64,000 nucleotides of DNA from Microvelia longipes (Eukaryota; Arthropoda; Insecta; Hemiptera; Veliidae). A program made the translations under genes and the position numbers. The notes beneath the pieces were generated by a model that was not told where the DNA came from, did no database searches, and worked only from the letters and a program-made list of their open reading frames with translations. Shown here piece by piece: positions 63,666 through 64,000 of this stretch (position 1 is its first letter; each line of letters opens with the position of its first letter). The stretch covers positions 11,788,710-11,852,709 of the forward strand of contig JACMZG010001913.1 in NCBI GenBank assembly GCA_018340805.1. Reading direction: 5' to 3'.

Positions 63666-64000
63666 GGTTGATTTAAGTTAAGGTCTGTGCCTTAATTATT
63701 GAATTCACCCAATCCCTTTGTTGCTAATTGTTGTAGATATTTAAACTTTTGAATAAATTATTTATAAAATAAAAAAGAGATTATTTTGTTCGATTTATGG
63801 CATTTTGCTGGGAAATTAACTTTTTACTTTCATTTTTTAAAAATCTTGACGATGATATATGCATTATGCAGGTTTCAATATCACTTTTACCTACTTTGGT
63901 GCAATTCTGATAATAACTGTGGCTGTAGTTAAGATAATAAAAAGAATTGTAGCTTTTTAACATCACAATGTTTGATTCCTCTGAACCAATGTCACTTTTT
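63666..64000. other. FAHD2 intron 2, nothing recognised
   Basis: No acceptor followed by FAH-like coding sequence was found before the window end. Confidence 0.5.

Overview
This is a strongly AT-rich, repeat-dense, intron-bearing animal sequence. The only gene families recognised with confidence are an insect-type odorant receptor (minus strand, five exons, complete) and the 5' end of a mitochondrial FAHD2-like fumarylacetoacetate-hydrolase-domain gene (plus strand, two exons, running off the right edge). Odorant receptors of this 7tm_6 type are known only from insects, so the window is read as insect genomic DNA. The order cannot be fixed from the sequence alone.

Layout. 0-9 kb: tandem repeats, a tRNA-derived SINE family with clear target-site duplications, an array carrying the motif GCGAGCGAAGCGAG, and two copies of a dispersed family that contains a segment resembling 5S rRNA (called 5SL here). 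9.16-15.34 kb: one long satellite of about 75 bp units, containing a 1.2 kb inverted-repeat element with a Myb/SANT-like exon and a single N. 15.3-22.5 kb: MITE and 5SL fragments, a decayed ORF tract and a diverged ~145 bp satellite. 22.8-25.2 kb: a Penelope-like element remnant with inverted ~0.9 kb arms, each carrying a hammerhead-ribozyme-like motif. 25.4-47 kb: nested MITEs, SINEs, 5SL copies, a decayed Ty3/gypsy pol remnant, a 29 bp minisatellite that creates spurious ORFs, a possible first coding exon at 40.4 kb and a pre-miRNA-like hairpin just after it. 48.2-53.6 kb: the odorant receptor, with introns full of minisatellites, a SINE, a 5SL copy and foldback elements. 53.6-59.8 kb: MITEs, a tandem duplication, a possible TATA-bearing first exon on the minus strand, and a hAT-like MITE with a perfect 8 bp target duplication. 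59.8-64 kb: FAHD2 exons 1 and 2, with a MITE, a LINE tail and a 5SL copy in intron 1 and a 24 bp minisatellite in intron 2.

The two host genes are unrelated: a chemosensory membrane receptor and a mitochondrial metabolic enzyme. Most of the remaining sequence is transposon-derived. The strongest leads are the 5S-rRNA-like dispersed family, the Penelope-like arms with a covarying hammerhead core, the Myb/SANT exon in an inverted-repeat element, and the five-exon receptor model assembled from splice sites. No bacterial-type operon, CRISPR array or phage is present. All assignments come from reading the sequence; no database search was possible.
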